A stretch of 64,000 nucleotides of DNA from Toxorhynchites rutilus septentrionalis. Taxonomy: Eukaryota; Arthropoda; Insecta; Diptera; Culicidae. The stretch spans positions 85,326,666 through 85,390,665 of the forward strand of contig NC_073745.1 of assembly GCF_029784135.1 (NCBI RefSeq), in the 5' to 3' direction. The notes under the pieces are model-generated. The model saw only the letters and a program-made list of their open reading frames with translations, was not told the origin of the DNA and ran no database searches. The translations under genes were made by a program, and so were the position numbers. Shown in pieces: positions 11,301-21,160 of the stretch (the stretch's first letter is position 1; every line of letters starts with the position of its first letter).

Positions 11301-12570
11301 CAGGGTTGCCAACTGTAATTCTAAAAAATCAGGAAGAATGAAAATAAAAATCAGAATAAATCAGGATAGCTCATATTGGGTTATCCGAAAAGTTAATGTC
11401 ATTTTTGGGAAAACAAAAACATCATTTTCAATCAAAGCATCATAATTTAATTTTATATCCATAGTTCTATTTAACAATCTTTCGCTATCTTTCACACAGG
11501 TTAAATATTCTATCTTCCCAGAACATGTTTGTTTCCTCGTCGACTCCTGCTGCGCGCCATACATGTGAGAAACAGGTTGCTTGCTCATAAGCTCATAATA
11601 CAGATTCCATTCAAAATCCCACCAGAAACAGAGTATATCTTCCTTCGGGCGAAGAGCAGATATGTAAAAGAATTAATAAGCATGGTATAAATCCTCGTAT
11701 AAGCGGAAATGCTAGTGTTGCACCTGACTTTTTGATCGTTTATTCTTTTTTCCGAAAAACCTACAGCATCACTACAGTCAATTGCAGAGAATTCAAATTT
11801 TCACTGAATTCATCATGCATGCTTTGGAATGAATCTTTACTCAACAAATGAGGAAAGCATATTAGCAGTGGAGGACTTCCTAACTAAATTTTTCCTAATT
11901 TTTATGATATTAAATACCCATTACCATATGTACCATAGTCCAATCATTAAAGTTGATTCTACTTTGAATTAGACGAACAAATTCCATATAATATCTTTTT
12001 ATATTAACTGTGGATTCAAAAATGTTCTCTTGAGTAATTTTACACTCTGAAATGTATTACTACATTAATAACTCTGGGGGTACATCTACATTAGGGTGGC
12101 AATGGATGTATGGAAAAAATCATCGGATTTCAAAAACCCGACCATTACATTACCTGTGCAAAATTTCAGCTCAATCGGTCATGATTTAGTGATGCCTTCG
12201 AGCAGTCAATGTTGTTCCTCACTTAATCTCGTTGCAATTTCATAAATTCGTCAGACAATCTGGTTTCATGAAATTTTCTAGCATTGTTTAGGGAAGCCAC
12301 GAAGCAATTGAGGGTAGAGATCAAAAAAGTTAAGTACAAAGTTTAACTTAATGTAAGATATATACAAGTGCGAACCGGAGAACTATCATGACAGAAAACT
12401 TTGGCATGGAAACCAGCATATATATTACGAATAATGTAAAGAGTACAAAAATCAGGAAAAATCAGGATCATTTCAGAAAAATCAGGATAAATTGAGTGTC
12501 CGTCAGGATATCAGAGAGCTTGCTAAAAATTCTGGGAAATCCTGAAAAATCAGGAATGTTGGCATCTCTG
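11301..12570. mobile_element. hAT-type non-autonomous transposon, copy 1
   Basis: The ends are inverted repeats: CAGGGTTGCCAAC at the left tip and, in reverse, CAGAGATGCCAAC at the right, each followed by AAATCAGG-rich sequence. An 8-bp direct repeat GATGGCAT flanks it exactly (11293-11300 and 12571-12578), which is the hAT signature. No transposase is encoded; the only frame of note (11361-11588, minus) has no domain. A second copy lies at 53938-55370 and a left-end fragment near 37231-37300. Confidence 0.85.
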
Positions 12571-12789
12571 GATGGCATTGTTGTGGTCCTGTCAGCACTT
12601 GCCTTTATCTATTTGTTTTGTCAACAACCAGCGTCCTGTTGTGAGAAAAAACACTGAACAAGCAAAGACGTCATGTCGTCCGATAATACAGAAATTTGCG
12701 TGTGCTACGTTTTTTTCTCTATTATAATGACTCTCAACACTTTTGTCTGGTTCGTCACTTTTACATCCATTTTGGAAGAATGTCGGGAG

Positions 12790-13145
12790 TGAGAATTGAA
12801 CTCATGACCCTTGGCGTATGGAGCATTTGATGGGAGGAGGAGAATGATGTCAGAAGTGGATATTTGAGACACAAATATGATTTTTCCGCACTGAAATGCA
12901 TATAAACCGAAAAAAACTAAATGGACGACAACTTCGTCAAATATCCTTCTTTTCATATACCGCACAAAAAACTCGCACAAAAAACCCGCACAAAAAACCC
13001 GCACAAAAAACCCGCACAAAAACAAAAACCCGCACAAAAACAAAAACCCGCACAAAAACAAAAAACCGCACAAAAAAATTGGCACAAAAAATTCCCTTCC
13101 CAAAAAATTGGCACAAAAAAAATCGCACAAACAGGTTTTACTGTA
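12790..13145. repeat. Dispersed repeat with CACAAAAA minisatellite
   Basis: Shares GCATTTGATGGRAGG, a CACTGAAATGCATATAAA segment and AAATGGACGACAACTTCGTC with the units at 21161-21719 and 21721-22095. At 12962-13130 the core CCCGCACAAAAA is tandemly repeated, at first 11-12 bp and then about 18 bp per unit. Frames through the array give Lys/Thr/Arg/Pro repeats; they are not convincing genes. Confidence 0.75.
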
Positions 13146-13149
13146 TAGG

Positions 13150-13700
13150 GAAAAATTGACCCTAAAATTTCAATAAGTTACCCTATACAAAATGTTTACC
13201 ACCTCGAAAAAACACCCTATTCCGAATTACAGCTCAATCGCACTTAAGGGAGAGTGGCGCAAAGCGGTCAAAGTTTGAGTTTTTTTTTTTGAAAATCGAA
13301 AAATCACCCGAGGGGGGAGTAAAGAAAATCGGGGTTTTCGAAAAAAAAATTTATGCCAAAAGTATTAAAATTGAATGAAACGTCGAGATCTAGTGTTTTC
13401 TATCAAAAATCGACATTCTGGGATTTAGTTTTTTTTCGGAGTACGAAACGAAAAGTATGGTTTTGAGTGCTAATAAAAATAGTTATCTCGATTTTTCATT
13501 CGGAATTTGCTACGGAATGTTGATTTGCACGATAATATACCTTATGCAAAATATTAGCTCATTCGAACTTCATTTACTGGTGTCACAGACGTTAAAAATT
13601 TTTTTTTGAAAAACGAAAAATCATCGGGAATCGGGGTTTTTAAAAAAAATGTTGATGTCAAATGTCTTAAAATTGCATGACATGTCGGGATTTACAGCAA
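13150..13700 (+). repeat. Dispersed repeat family D, copy 1
   Basis: Contains phrases ACAAAATGTTTACCACCTC, AAATCGAAAAATCACC, CTTAAAATTGCATGACATGTCG and GTGTCACAGACGTTAAAA. These recur in parts at 19320-19497 plus 20713-20840, 26905-27070, 28346-28870 and 36553-36840. The family is non-coding, with AT-rich unit halves that duplicate one another. Element class unknown. Confidence 0.7.
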
Positions 13701-13735
13701 TTGGATATCAACCAATAGCCGATCCAAAATGATGA

Positions 13736-14291
13736 TATCATCAAAGAACTCCGAGTGCTAAGTCAATCAATAAAAGAAGTCCGGCAGGAATCAGCCAAAT
13801 TCCAAAGGATGTTTGAGCAGACAAGCAAACAAATTTACCGAGATCGCCGTTACCAGCAAACACATAAAGAATTCAGTGGAAAATGTCTAAATTGTTGCCG
13901 ACCAAACCATTGATTCATATGTACTATGCGTTTGTACAATCTAAGCTATAGTATCTAGTGTCAATTTGGGGGAGCGGCTAGCAAAACAAAACTGCAAGCC
14001 CTTCCGTGATCTTCAGCCTCTCGTTCAAATGCACAAAATGCTCAATAAGTCTGTTGCTTTACACAACCAATCTCTGCAAAGAACTTCCCATCGATATCAG
14101 TTGAGGAACCAAGTTGTCTTAACAATTTGACGTCCGAATACCGATGCTATAAATTTTTTTTTCCAAAAATCTACTACGGAAAACGCCTGTATAATTCACT
14201 TCCAATAGAATTGAAAAGTGAACGAAATGTGCAAAAATTCAAGCTGAGAATCAAATTCTCCCTGCGAAACAGACTCGAAAACTACATATGA
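13736..14291 (+). pseudogene. CR1/Jockey-like retrotransposon ORF2 C-terminal fragment
   Basis: From about 13885 the translation, with breaks, reads LLPTKPLIHMYYAFVQSKL, then a degraded IWG-SKTKLQAL segment, then FFPKIYYGKRLYNSLPIELKSE and a basic tail ending ENYI and stop at 14289-14291. The YYAFVQSKLQY and KLYNSLP-type motifs are the usual C-terminal region of CR1/L2/Jockey-type reverse transcriptase proteins. Frame changes and stops near 13925 and 14130 show decay. The preceding 13736-13870 reads as a Gln/Lys/Glu-rich helical stretch of unclear origin. Confidence 0.6.
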
Positions 14292-14615
14292 TAAAAATCT
14301 AACGAGAAATGTTGAATCCTCGATCTAGTGCAATAAAGTGAACAACCACCCTTTTTAAAGATAGTAATCTCACTGAGGGTGAAATCGAAGGCCGTATCCC
14401 GTTAACCCTCTCAAATCCTGATGCAATATGACACCTTGTTATTAAACATAGCCGCCCTGCTGTCTCTCGGGCAAAGGAGATACACCCAAAATGGAGAATT
14501 GTAACGAAGAATTGTAAGAATGCGATCACTCGAGGAAGATCCCCGAACTGGAGCTAGTCCTGGAACGGAAGTAAGAGCGCCACACGACAGTCGTCCACAC
14601 TTGTGGGTACCACTA

Positions 14616-15903
14616 ACGGGTGTTAAATAAAAAATGAGAATTTTTTCAATCACATATAAAAAAATTTTTTTTTCAGTATTTTTTATTAATAACATAATGT
14701 ATTTTCTTCAAAAAAATGTCAGTGAATGTTTGTGTAAGGGCCGTGGTCTGCTGTTCGACGCAACTTTGTCGCGATGCTCTCACAAGAACGTTGTACGGCA
14801 CTTACGTCCATTTTCCGGATACAATTCCGGATTCTTGTAGTCAGTTGCTTCGTGTCCTTGGCCCTCCAATTGTTTTTATACACTAGGGCACTGAGTGAGC
14901 CAAAGAAATCCACTATTGGGCGGCACTGGGGCAAGTTTGTTGGGTTACGATCTTTCGGCACCAACGGTATCTTTTTCTCCTCAAGATACGCCAGCGTCTT
15001 CTTGGCGTAATGGGAAGACGCCTTGTCCGGCCAGAAGACGTACTTCCCATCCGCGTGATGCTCGTTCAGGAACGGCAGCAGGATTTTATCGAGGCACTCT
15101 TCTCGATAGATTTGTTGGTTGATTGCCAGACCGCTCGGCTTAAACCAAGGCTTTGAAATGCCCCGGTCGGAAATGGCGATGTAAAACATAACCTTTTTTT
15201 CAAACTTGTGCTTGAACTTGTATTTCACTTCAGGCGGTGTGGATGACTTGTCGCTGGAGTAGTAATTATCATTTCCTGGAATATGCGTTTTGGACAGCGG
15301 AAAATAGCTTTCGTCGTCCAGAACGAAAGACGTCCCGCGGTATTTTTTGGTCATCCACCGACACTGTGATTTAACCGTCTCAATCTGCTCCTCCGTGTAC
15401 TCCGGCGACCTCGTCTTCTTCCTGCAGACGATTTCTTCCATCTTGAGGGTCCAATGGATCAATACGTGGGAGCAGCCATATTTCCGACCGACGTTACGCA
15501 GGCTGGTTGCGTCCTTGTTTTCAAACAGCTTCTTTAACGATATCTTCCTCTGCTTCGTCATTATCGTCACCGGACGACCACTTCCGACCTACCGCTCTAC
15601 GTTCAGGGAACCCAGGATACGATTTACCGTACTGACAGGTACATTTTCTTCCTTAAAATGTGCCACCGTGAACTTTTTTCCTTGCTGGAAATGCGTTTCG
15701 TAGAACCGTACAATGCGTTCGTGGAGCACGTGCTGTTTCGACGCCATCTTTGCTTTGACTAAATTCAAACTAGCAAAACCAAACACGCCTACTGTTTCTA
15801 GGGAGCCCAAAGAGCAATTTTCTTGGAGAAAGAAAATTTTACGCTATTTATTTGAGTTACTGAAAGGTATTGAAAAAATTCTCATTTTTTATTTAACACC
15901 CGT
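14616..15903 (-). mobile_element. ITmD37E-type transposon, family 1, full length
   Basis: Both ends are present: the left tip ACGGGTGTTAAATAAAAA and its inverted counterpart TTTTTATTTAACACCCGT at the right, about 28 bp nearly perfect. TA flanks at 14614-14615 and 15904-15905. Length is 1288 bp. It sits inside the R4-like retrotransposon and so is younger than it. Confidence 0.92.
14719..15747 (-). pseudogene. D37E transposase, one stop and a catalytic change, family 1
   Basis: From the ATG at 15747-15745 the frame would give 342 residues, normal for this family. One nonsense codon, TAG at 15591-15589, replaces the Lys codon seen in the sister copy at 2694. The N-terminal part (about residues 1-52) is the DNA-binding helix-turn-helix. 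First catalytic Asp: LDDESYF. Second: WPDKASSHY. Thirty-seven residues further, the catalytic Glu of RPIEDFFG is Val (RPIVDFFG), which should abolish catalysis. There are no frameshifts, so the copy decayed by point change only. Confidence 0.9.
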
Positions 15904-15905
15904 TA

Positions 15906-16372
15906 GGCGACGGATTATGTGGACATCAGATATGAATAGATTCGTAATCCGCGCCTATTACATCTGCACTGCTTTCGAGACGGACATGAGCGGACGCCCT
16001 CGAATACCAACAATGTTCGAGGAAGTGTATCCAGAGTTCGTCGGGAGACTTGATCAGAACGCGTAGAACAAAGAGAGCAAGCGATGGTGCGAGACGAAGT
16101 TCAGTACGGCTGAGCAATTCATTCGCGAGTGGGGCAAGCGAATCAGCACCAGTGGAGGCCACAGTACAACAATCCCTTGAGCCGGAAGACCCACGGCCAG
16201 ATCAACAGCTACTACGCGATCTGGTCATCCATTACGACGAGGCGTTCTCACAGTTTCGTTTCACAGTGACAAGTGCAGTGAAGCTCATGAACGAGCACGT
16301 TCTTCCGCTACACTTGGTTGATGTTGGGCCTGATTCTCCAATACACTTCACGACGGGAACGAAATAAACGGC
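15906..16372 (+). pseudogene. R4/Dong-like retrotransposon, Myb-like N-terminal segment
   Basis: A frame from 15906 reads RRIMWTSDMNRFVIRAYY, then FETDMSGRPRIPTMFEEVYPEF to a stop at about 16064. A second frame (16050-16366) encodes 105 residues rich in Ser/Arg, ending in LMNEHVLPLHLVD. The first part resembles the Myb-like N-terminal region seen in this class of retrotransposon. It is cut on the left by the D37E copy and on the right by the family 2 insertion. Confidence 0.55.
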
Positions 16373-16578
16373 ACGCCATTGAACTACGTTTTACGAGTAA
16401 GTGGAGTGTCGAGGATAATAATGAGTTTTCAGGCAGAATGAGCACATTTCAAATAAAAAATCATTAATGAAAATTAACTTCTTCGTATCAAACTGGTGTT
16501 CAATGTGAATGGAAAACTTTGTTTTTTCTTGTGTTATAATAATCTCATACAAAAATTTCATCTGAAGATAATTTAATA

Positions 16579-17753
16579 AAGGGTGTGTCACATCAAATTG
16601 CATCACGGAAAAAACGCTGTAGAAATTTTAGGAATTATATCTTCAGCTTTCGCTTATAATCAGATAAGAGTGTATAGATCACGTTGGCCATGCTTCACTG
16701 TCAATTTTTCGTAAATTTGGAAAAATGTCGTCGAACGAAAAAGAGCGTCGTGAATTAATACTGCGCACTCATTTCGAGAATCCGGAGTTGTCACATCGGG
16801 ACATCGGTAAGATGCTGGGAATCGTCCAATCCACGGCCAGCAGAGTACTAAAACGATACTTCGAGAACCTAACCATCGACCGGAAGGTGAAGTTCATTCG
16901 TCCAGCGGACCAAGCAGTGGGAGGGCCTGCGTACATACAAGGTTCAGAAGGCTCCTAACAGCGACGAAAGGCAAAACATGGTGGGGAAGACGCGAGCCCG
17001 GAAGCTGTACACCGAAATGCTGACGAAGCCGCATTGCCTGGTAATGGACGACGAAACCTACGTCAAAGCGGACTTTCGTCAGCTGCCGGGCCTGTTGATC
17101 TTCTCCGCAGAAGACAAATTCAGCGTTCCGGAGGAGATTCGCAAGCAGAAACTATCCAAGTTTGCCAAAAAGTACATGGTGTGGCAAGCGATCTGCTCTT
17201 GCGGAAAGCGGAGCGCCCCCTTCGTGATGACCGGCACGGTAAACGGGCAGGTTTACCTTAAGGAGTGCCTACAGAAGCGCTTACTACCACTATTGAAGCA
17301 GCACGAGGGCCCGACCATCTTCTGGCCGGATCTCGCTTCGTGCCACTATTCAAAGGACGTGTTGGAGTGGTACGAAGCCAACGGGATCTTCTCGTACCAA
17401 AGGAAATGAACCCGACCAACGCGCCGGAGCTTCGCCCAATAGAGAAATATTGGGCGATTATGAAGCAGGCCCTCCGGAAGAACCCAAAAGTTGTCAAATC
17501 GGAGGCGAACTTCAAGAGAAAATGGATTTCTGTTAAAAAAAAACTACAACCTGACGTTGTACAGAACCTTATGGACGGGGTAAAGAGGAAGATGCGAGCA
17601 TACGAGCTTGGGCTCGAAGTATGAATAAAAATAAAATGCCAAAAGTTGTTTAATAGTTTTCATTTTACTGTCTAAAATTTTCAAAAGGATCGGTCTACTG
17701 GACGAATTTCTATAGCGTTTTTTCCGTGATGCAATTTGATGTGACACACCCTT
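16579..17753 (+). mobile_element. ITmD37E-type transposon, family 2, copy A
   Basis: Perfect or near-perfect terminal inverted repeats begin AAGGGTGTGTCACATC and extend about 45 bp (to CGCTGTAGAAATTT). TA target duplications lie at 16577-16578 and 17754-17755. Length 1175 bp. It interrupts the R4-like retrotransposon. Confidence 0.93.
16725..17624 (+). pseudogene. D37E transposase pseudogene, family 2 copy A
   Basis: Starts MSSNEKERREL with a helix-turn-helix (LSHRDIGKML...STASRVLKRYF). A 104-bp deletion between AAG repeats at about 16890 removes the second DNA-binding region and shifts frame. The frame resumes at about 16978 with the catalytic Asp in MDDETYV and WPDLASCHY. A 1-bp loss near 17390 shifts frame again, after which the Glu in RPIEKYW is readable. 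Compared with copy B it keeps the ancestral C-terminal stretch (EANFKRKWISVKKK). Confidence 0.9.
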
Positions 17754-18149
17754 TATCATAGTGATAAGTTTTAGTGGGAAATTAATTTCGTATCCAGATG
17801 TCGACACCGTCCAGATGTTTGTTACCGTTGCGGTCGCGGATACATTTCATTTCGTTTCCACCGTGAAGTGTATTCGAGAATCAGGCCCGCTGAGAACATG
17901 GCTGCAACTGAAAGTTTACTGTGCTGCTGTGGCGACCGCCAAAAGCTTAGGATACCGTATAAGGCGAAGAAGCGGACTGCTCTAACATCTCCGTGAAAGG
18001 CGTGAGCTTCCATGGCGAAGGAGATTGAAGCAACGGATCCTAAACAAGCGCGCCGCAATCGGAAGGCTGATGGCGTATAATAGCGACAGCAGATCGGCGA
18101 AATTATGTCGCCAAGTTGCTGTGATCGTGCGGTCTACTTAACTTAACCA

Positions 18150-18990
18150 GCTGGGAGCTCATCAGCTGACAGAAAAACTCGACGCACTGGTACAGCAATT
18201 GAGCGTCCTAACAAAATGGCTGAAACGTTACTCTGACTCTGCAAAGCGCCAAGAACACAATCGGATGTTCAGAGATAACGAGAAAGCGTTCTATGACCAC
18301 ATTAGTGATGAGAAGCCCGATAAGAGCGAAGGTTTTCCAGATATTAGCGATGTGACGAACTGCTGGGCTGGTATTTGGGAGACCCCAGTCCATTATCGGG
18401 CAAATGTGGTTAAGATGGGGGAAGGAGAGTTGTGGTGTCAGCTATCATCGTCGGAGAGAATGATATCCGCGAAGCCTCGCAGTACCTGAAGAACTGGGCA
18501 GCACTAGGCCCCGATGTACCCCGGGTACTGGAGCTCTACAAAATTGATCCCGTCGTCGTTAGGTTCCTGCAGCATGCGATGAGGCAGTGGAGCACGTCTC
18601 TGCACCTCAGAATGTGTTGCAGTCTAGAACGCTGCAGATGAAGAGGGGGATATTCCAAAGCGACTCTTTCAGCCCGCTTTCGTTTTGTCTGGCACTGAAC
18701 CCCCTCAGTAGGACGTTCAATAGAAACGATCATGGCTATAAGATAAGGTATGGGGACGGTGCCCACGAAGAAGTGACCCATACCTTCTACATAGATGATC
18801 TCGAGGCCTACGCTGATTCACGTCAGCGTCTAGGTGGAGCTATCAGGGTTGTCGAAGACATAAGCAGCGAAATTTGCATGGAGACAGTGGAGGAGAAGAT
18901 TGCAGCTTGGAAGCAGAAGGCAGTGCATGGTGCCCACCCCCATCAACTGGACCGGTCACACATCGACAAAGCCGTATCTAATCTGTGACT
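18150..18990 (+). pseudogene. R4/Dong-like reverse transcriptase remnant
   Basis: 18199-18489 encodes a basic segment, FYDHISDEKPD and GIWETPVHYRAN. 18500-18640 gives NWAALGPDVPRVLELYKIDP (NWKAPGPDG-like block). 18640-18985 gives KRGIFQSDSFSPLSFCLALNPLS, then FYIDDLEAYADS, the YxDD-type active-site box with both Asp present, and ICMET. Frame changes separate the pieces, and the fingers/palm spacing is shortened by deletions. Reverse transcriptase identity is firm; clade is tentative. Confidence 0.75.
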
Positions 18991-19009
18991 AACGCGTGAT
19001 GAACTCCCC

Positions 19010-19240
19010 TCAGTAGTAGAAGCCGACATGATAGCCTTCCAGGATAGGATAATGCCGACGAGAAACTGCAGGCGGTACGTCTGGCATCAAGAGGTTGATG
19101 ACATTCGAAAGAGGGAAGTAACTTTCACTGACGAAAATAAAACATTTTACGGAATAGTTATTCATAAACCAGCGGCAATGGTATTTCAGCATCGAAATTT
19201 GTTTTTGACGAATTCCGGGACTCTTGTCTTCTATCGGCAC
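19010..19240 (-). pseudogene. D37E transposase fragment, family 1-related
   Basis: The minus-strand frame reads KSPGIRQKQISMLKYHCRW, then MNNYSVKCFIFVSESYFPLSN. This aligns with the family 1 segment SPEYTEEQIETVKSQCRW...SFVLDDESYFPLSK. The catalytic Asp codon region reads VSES instead of DDES, so Asp is lost. No terminal repeats were found beside it. It is a divergent, older relative of the copies at 2694 and 14616. Confidence 0.6.
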
Positions 19241-19497
19241 TTTATTCTGACTCTTTTCAATGGTTTACAGATGTAATGGCGAGGACAGTTGAACTTTTCT
19301 GCGCCATCCTGTGTCATGCAATTTTAAGACGATTGAGCTAATATTTTGAATTGGGTATTTTGTCATGTAAATCAACATTTCACACGAAATTACATATGAA
19401 AAAATCGAGAACCATTTTCATTGGCACCTTGAACCATACGTGTTGCCTCGTATTCCGAAAAATAAGTCCCACAGTGTTGATTTTTGACAAAAAAAAA

Positions 19498-20712
19498 ATG
19501 GGTGGTTTATATCTATGATATAACCGCAAGGTTGACGTGGGACAAACGTTGGCTTAGTAATCATTTGTTTGTATTGATTAAATTATCAATTATTATTGAA
19601 CACAATTTCGAATTCAATTGAATTCAACATATTTGCTGTGTAAGTAAAGAATTCGAACGAACGCCTTGTAATGTAAGGCACCTTAGTTTTGATTGCTGTG
19701 TTAGGGAACATACTTCGATGTGAACAAAAATTCTCCCAACTTGCATATATTTGCAAAGCGGATTCCCCCAGACACATTGATTTTGATGGTTGTGATAGGG
19801 AACATACATCGATGGGAACAGAAATTCCCCCAACTTACATGTATTTGCAATGTTTCTTCTTCTGATTTTTCTTTTTTCACGGAGACTTTAAATCTTACGA
19901 TTCATTCGGCTCCGGTATTCTATTTGGTTCTAATTCTTATTATTTCGAGTTTATAATTGATCTATATTTTCTTGTAAAGCTCAGTTTCTATTAAAAATTC
20001 TATTAAATTATTTTCCTGTGTTTCATCGTTACATAGAATATTATTTGCTATGCCAATTTAACCAGGCATCTTGGTTTTGATCTTGCATGTGTCTACAAAG
20101 CGAATTCCTCCAGGCACATTAACTTTGATGGCTGTGTTAGGGAACATACATCGGTGGGAACAGAAATTCCCCCAACTTACATGTATTTGCAATGCCAATT
20201 TATCCAGGCATCTTGGTTTTGATAGCTGTGATAGGGAACATACTTCGATGGGAACGAAAATTCCCTCAACTTGCATGTGTCTACAAAGCGGATTCCTCCA
20301 GGCAGATTAATTTTGATGGCTGTGTTAGGGAACATACTTGGATGGGAACAAAAATACCCCCGCCCTCCCCACTTGCATGTATTTGCAAAGCAGATTTCCG
20401 TAGGAACATTGATTTTGAAGTCTGTGTTGGGGAAACTGTAAATCGGACCAATCAAACGAGGCAGGTAGGGCGTTTGGATAACGCTTAAAAATTCACAGTT
20501 ATTGAATTGTTTATCTCATTTGAAAAACATTTTATTCATTGTGATAGATAAATAGAAATATCTCCTACCAATTGATGCAAACATCTTTCCGATCTATTGA
20601 GAAATTTTTGAGTTATAAGCATTCGGAATCTTTCATTTTTTCCTGCATGTTCTGTGTTCAGGTTTTCATTTTACCCCCCATATATTCCGGTTAGACGTAG
20701 TCCCACGTCAAA
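19498..20712 (+). mobile_element. Inverted-repeat element with 94-bp minisatellite, copy 1
   Basis: It sits in an A run inside a family D repeat (19320-19497 continues at 20713-20840), which fixes its extent. The left end reads GGGTGGTTTATATCTATG and then GGTTGACGTGGGAC at about 19531. The right end is GACGTAGTCCCACGTCAA (20694-20713), an inverted counterpart. Inside lie 94-bp units (19691-20420) and a conserved right part with GGGCGTTTRGATAACGCT. No protein is encoded. A second copy is at about 34788-36188. Confidence 0.65.
19691..20430 (+). repeat. 94-bp minisatellite array
   Basis: GATKGCTGTG followed by TTAGGGAACATAC marks unit starts at 19691, 19785, 20127, 20221, 20315 and 20417; spacings are 94, (interrupted), 94, 94 and 102. 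Each unit also has GGGAACAAAAATTCCCCCAAC, TGCATGTATTTGCAAAG and CCAGGCACATTGATTTTGAT. About 195 bp of unrelated DNA (19853-20047) interrupts the third unit. Confidence 0.88.
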
Positions 20713-21160
20713 AAAAAAATCGAGATGACAGTAGATTTCGACGTTTCATGCAATTTTAAGACATTTGGCATAACAAAATCGAAAACACCATTTTTATGTA
20801 GTCTCCCCCCGCTCACCGCAAGCCCCGTGAGAAAAAAATCAGTGGCTTGGTCATTTCCTTCTCGGTGGTATCCAGCCTTTTTGCTTGGGGTGGTGCTGGC
20901 AGTACGAACAAAACATAGAAAAGCTTTTTTTGAAACGATGCAACTTCAAATTATTCGGTGATCTACACTACGTTGAATTTCTATAATACCAATTGATAAT
21001 TGCCTGTCAACTGTCAGGTGAAACGAAGATAATGTCAATTTATAGCTAAATGTGTTTGTATTGGTGTTCAGATGTTTTTCTCGATAAACACCAGTGGGAA
21101 CATATCCCGCCTGGATACAGCCCCCAAAACCATCCCGACGCGGTGCTCTTGAACTGGCGA

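Larger units (their letters stand above)
14440..18990 (+). mobile_element. R4/Dong-like non-LTR retrotransposon, decayed, carrying two transposons
   Basis: Three separated segments read as one element once the two inserted transposons are set aside: 14440-14615, 15904-16578 and 17754-18990. The order is a Myb-like N-terminal region (RIMWTSDMNRFVIRAYY, about 15917-15965), a linker, a segment FYDHI...W-GIWETPV (about 18290-18385), and reverse-transcriptase blocks (18620-18985). Internal deletions are evident because the catalytic domain is far too short. Clade assignment rests on the WETPV and RGIFQ-D-SPL motifs and is tentative. Confidence 0.6.

Noticed and set aside
12705..13159. Open frames of 63-141 codons, rich in Phe/Val/Cys or Lys/Thr/Arg
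   Set aside because: Produced by the CACAAAAA minisatellite in different frames; no domain or start context.
19498..20712. A CRISPR-like array, because of regularly spaced repeats
   Set aside because: The 94-bp units are contiguous tandem repeats without unique spacers, in a eukaryotic context.
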